A stretch of DNA of 64,000 bases, from assembly GCA_039923495.1 (NCBI GenBank), contig JBDTCO010000087.1:1-64000 (forward strand), given 5' to 3'. This document shows positions 62,476 to 64,000 of the stretch, piece by piece. How positions within the stretch are numbered: the stretch's first letter is position 1; the number at the start of each line of letters is the position of its first letter. Below the pieces are notes generated by a model that saw only the letters and a list, made by a program, of their open reading frames with translations, was not told where the DNA came from and did no database searches. The translations under genes were made by a program, and so were the position numbers. The DNA comes from JBDTCO01 sp039923495. GTDB taxonomy: Bacteria; Myxococcota_A; Polyangia; Palsa-1104.

Positions 62476-64000
62476 TGCGCGCGCTCGCCCTTCTGGGTCT
62501 CGCGCTCGTCGCATGCGGCGGTGGCGCCGCCGGCACGAGCGCCACGAACGACGCGGGCGCAACGAACAGCGACGCGTCAGCATCCGCCGACGGCTTCTGC
62601 TCGACGCTGGTCACGGTGAGCGCGTCGTCGTCGGTGGCGCCGGCGATGCTCGTCGCGACCGCGCACGTCCAGACCATCGGCACACCGACGTGGACCGTCT
62701 CGGGCCCGAGCGGCCTCCTCGATCCGACGTACCTCGACTCGGGGCACTTCTCCGTATCGGTCGACGCGACCGCCCCCGGCACCTACACCTTCTTCTTGGA
62801 CCTCAGCCCCGGCTGTCCTGGCGCCGCGAGCACGGTGCTCATGGCACCGAACGGCGTCGTGCAGCCCTACCGCCTGCGCCTCACGCCTCCGACCACGAGC
62901 GGGCTTCCCCAGCAGGACGCGCTCGTGAACACTTTCGGTGACACGCCGCAGCTCGCCGCCGACGTCACGTTGCAGACCGGCAGCGCGCTCACCGGGACGC
63001 TGCGTGGCCCAGGCGGCACGCCCGTTGCCATCGCTGGCCAGGTCGTGCTGCAGCCACAGAGCGGACCCCCGGTCCTCGCGCAGGTCGGGACGAGCGGTGC
63101 GTTCTCGCTGCCCATCCGGCTCGACGCGATGTACCAGCTCGTGCTGCTCCCGCTCGACGCCTCGCTCGCCCCGCGTCTGCTCGGTCCCACCGATGGGGCC
63201 ACGCTGCAAGCGCAGGTCGTGAGCACGGTGCTCGACGCGGGCGCGACGGTGACCGGCCTGGTGCGCGGGCCATCGCTGCAGCCGCTCCCGAACGCGACCA
63301 TCGCGCTGCGACGGGGCGTCCTGCAGAGCGGCGTCGGCATCGCTGGCGCTGACGGCAGCTACGCGCTCCACGCGGCGCCCGGGACGTACGATCTCGCCGT
63401 CAGCGCGACGGGGTGGCCGGACCTGTCGCTGTCCGGCGTCGATATCGCGATCGGTACGACACTCGGTGTCGATCTCACGATGTCGCGCGCGGTGGTCGGG
63501 CTCACGATCGTCGCCGCGGATGGCTCCACGCCCGTCGGAGGCGCGAAGGTCACGGTCACGTCGTCGATCATCCCCTCGGCGGCCACCGTGCACACGTCGA
63601 GCGGCGATCGGACCGCTATCGGTCGGCTGCACCTCGAGGCCACGGCCGCGCCCGACGGCACGGTCGCGCTGCTACTGCCGCCGGCGGAGTACGACGTGCT
63701 CGTCGACCCGCGCAACGCGCCCGGCACGCTCACGGGCCGACACATCGTCGTCACCGGTGCCGGGTCGAGGATGTTCGCGCTCGGTGCATCGGTGCAGCTC
63801 TCCGGGCTCGTGACGGATGACGATGGGCACGCCGTTGGTGGTGCACGCGTCCGAGCGCGCGCCTCTGCGGGGGCTGCGCTCGAGACGAGCACGGACGCCA
63901 CCGGGCACTACACGCTGTCCTCGCTGCCGAGCGGCGTCGCGCTCGGCCTCGAGGTGGTGCCACAGGTGGGCTCGCTCGCGTCGGCGCAGCGCACACTCGG
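62475..64000 (+). CDS. large lipoprotein with carboxypeptidase-regulatory-like repeats, partial (runs off the window)
   Basis: The frame is open for at least 508 codons to the window edge. It begins with a signal peptide and lipobox 'LVAC', then an Asp/Ala/Ser-rich linker and repeated transthyretin-like/CnaB-type modules: 'VTGLVRGPSLQPLPNATIAL' with 'GADGSYALHAAPGTYDLAVS', and 'LSGLVTDDDGHAVGGARVRA' with 'TDATGHYTLSSLPSGVALGL'. These build long surface stalks. The ATG shares one base with the upstream stop (TGATG), so it belongs to the kinase-lipoprotein operon. The C-terminus and total size are unknown. Confidence 0.82.
   Translation, partial: MRALALLGLALVACGGGAAGTSATNDAGATNSDASASADGFCSTLVTVSASSSVAPAMLVATAHVQTIGTPTWTVSGPSGLLDPTYLDSGHFSVSVDATAPGTYTFFLDLSPGCPGAASTVLMAPNGVVQPYRLRLTPPTTSGLPQQDALVNTFGDTPQLAADVTLQTGSALTGTLRGPGGTPVAIAGQVVLQPQSGPPVLAQVGTSGAFSLPIRLDAMYQLVLLPLDASLAPRLLGPTDGATLQAQVVSTVLDAGATVTGLVRGPSLQPLPNATIALRRGVLQSGVGIAGADGSYALHAAPGTYDLAVSATGWPDLSLSGVDIAIGTTLGVDLTMSRAVVGLTIVAADGSTPVGGAKVTVTSSIIPSAATVHTSSGDRTAIGRLHLEATAAPDGTVALLLPPAEYDVLVDPRNAPGTLTGRHIVVTGAGSRMFALGASVQLSGLVTDDDGHAVGGARVRARASAGAALETSTDATGHYTLSSLPSGVALGLEVVPQVGSLASAQRTL

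Overview
The window is high-GC (roughly 70% by eye), gene-dense bacterial chromosome with no insertion sequence, phage gene, CRISPR array, rRNA or tRNA that I could find. Five Hanks-type Ser/Thr kinases (several with zinc-ribbon, PEGA or TPR parts), many lipoproteins, an AgmX/PglI-like C-terminal domain, 'HRDISPGN'-type kinase loops and Cys-rich secreted proteins point to Myxococcota (former Deltaproteobacteria). A Haliangium/Kofleria-like lineage is a guess, not a demonstrated assignment.

Layout. 1-7061: tail of a Cys-rich protein, two unknown genes, icd, a Ser/Thr kinase, a lipoprotein and an AgmX/PglI-type secreted protein. 7076-17674: dgk-lnt, a large haem-motif lipoprotein, aspS-glpD, an M23 peptidase and a metallophosphoesterase. 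17590-28792: kinase-rich block (kinase-TPR-CBM9 lipoprotein; kinase-CAP protein; TPR-kinase-pseudokinase). 28858-36957: MTA phosphorylase-PfkB kinase, M1 peptidase with a coupled membrane protein, tsaE, TPR protein, acidic protein and YbjN-like protein, glycosyltransferase. 37021-41245: MshEN-domain protein-guaB-guaA. 41247-46688: YfhO-like membrane protein, small secreted peptides, zinc-ribbon rhomboid, FlgT-like protein with a PEGA lipoprotein. 46689-46929: tandem repeats and hairpins. 46930-55348: acyl-CoA-ligase-like protein lacking its catalytic end, DUF885 lipoprotein, a frameshifted gene, a penicillin-binding protein divergent from an FHA-GGDEF cyclase that is coupled to apbE, and an acyltransferase-like protein without its active-site motif. 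55467-64000: mutL-miaA, an M16 peptidase, and a kinase followed by two lipoproteins, the last running off the edge.

The genes fall into short operons, often with ATGA or GTGA couplings, and neighbouring convergent genes repeatedly overlap at their 3' ends. No gap exceeds 300 bp. The most unusual signals are: (i) sigma70-like -10 hexamers 6-9 nt upstream of many start codons that lack a ribosome binding site, suggesting widespread leaderless mRNAs, with some -10 elements shared by divergent genes; (ii) a kinase with a degenerate second kinase domain; (iii) knottin-like six-cysteine modules, one in a 67-residue secreted protein; (iv) several enzyme-family proteins that have lost catalytic motifs; (v) a dyad operator sitting exactly in a promoter spacer before the penicillin-binding protein gene. 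All functions are inferred from reading the sequence, without database searches.
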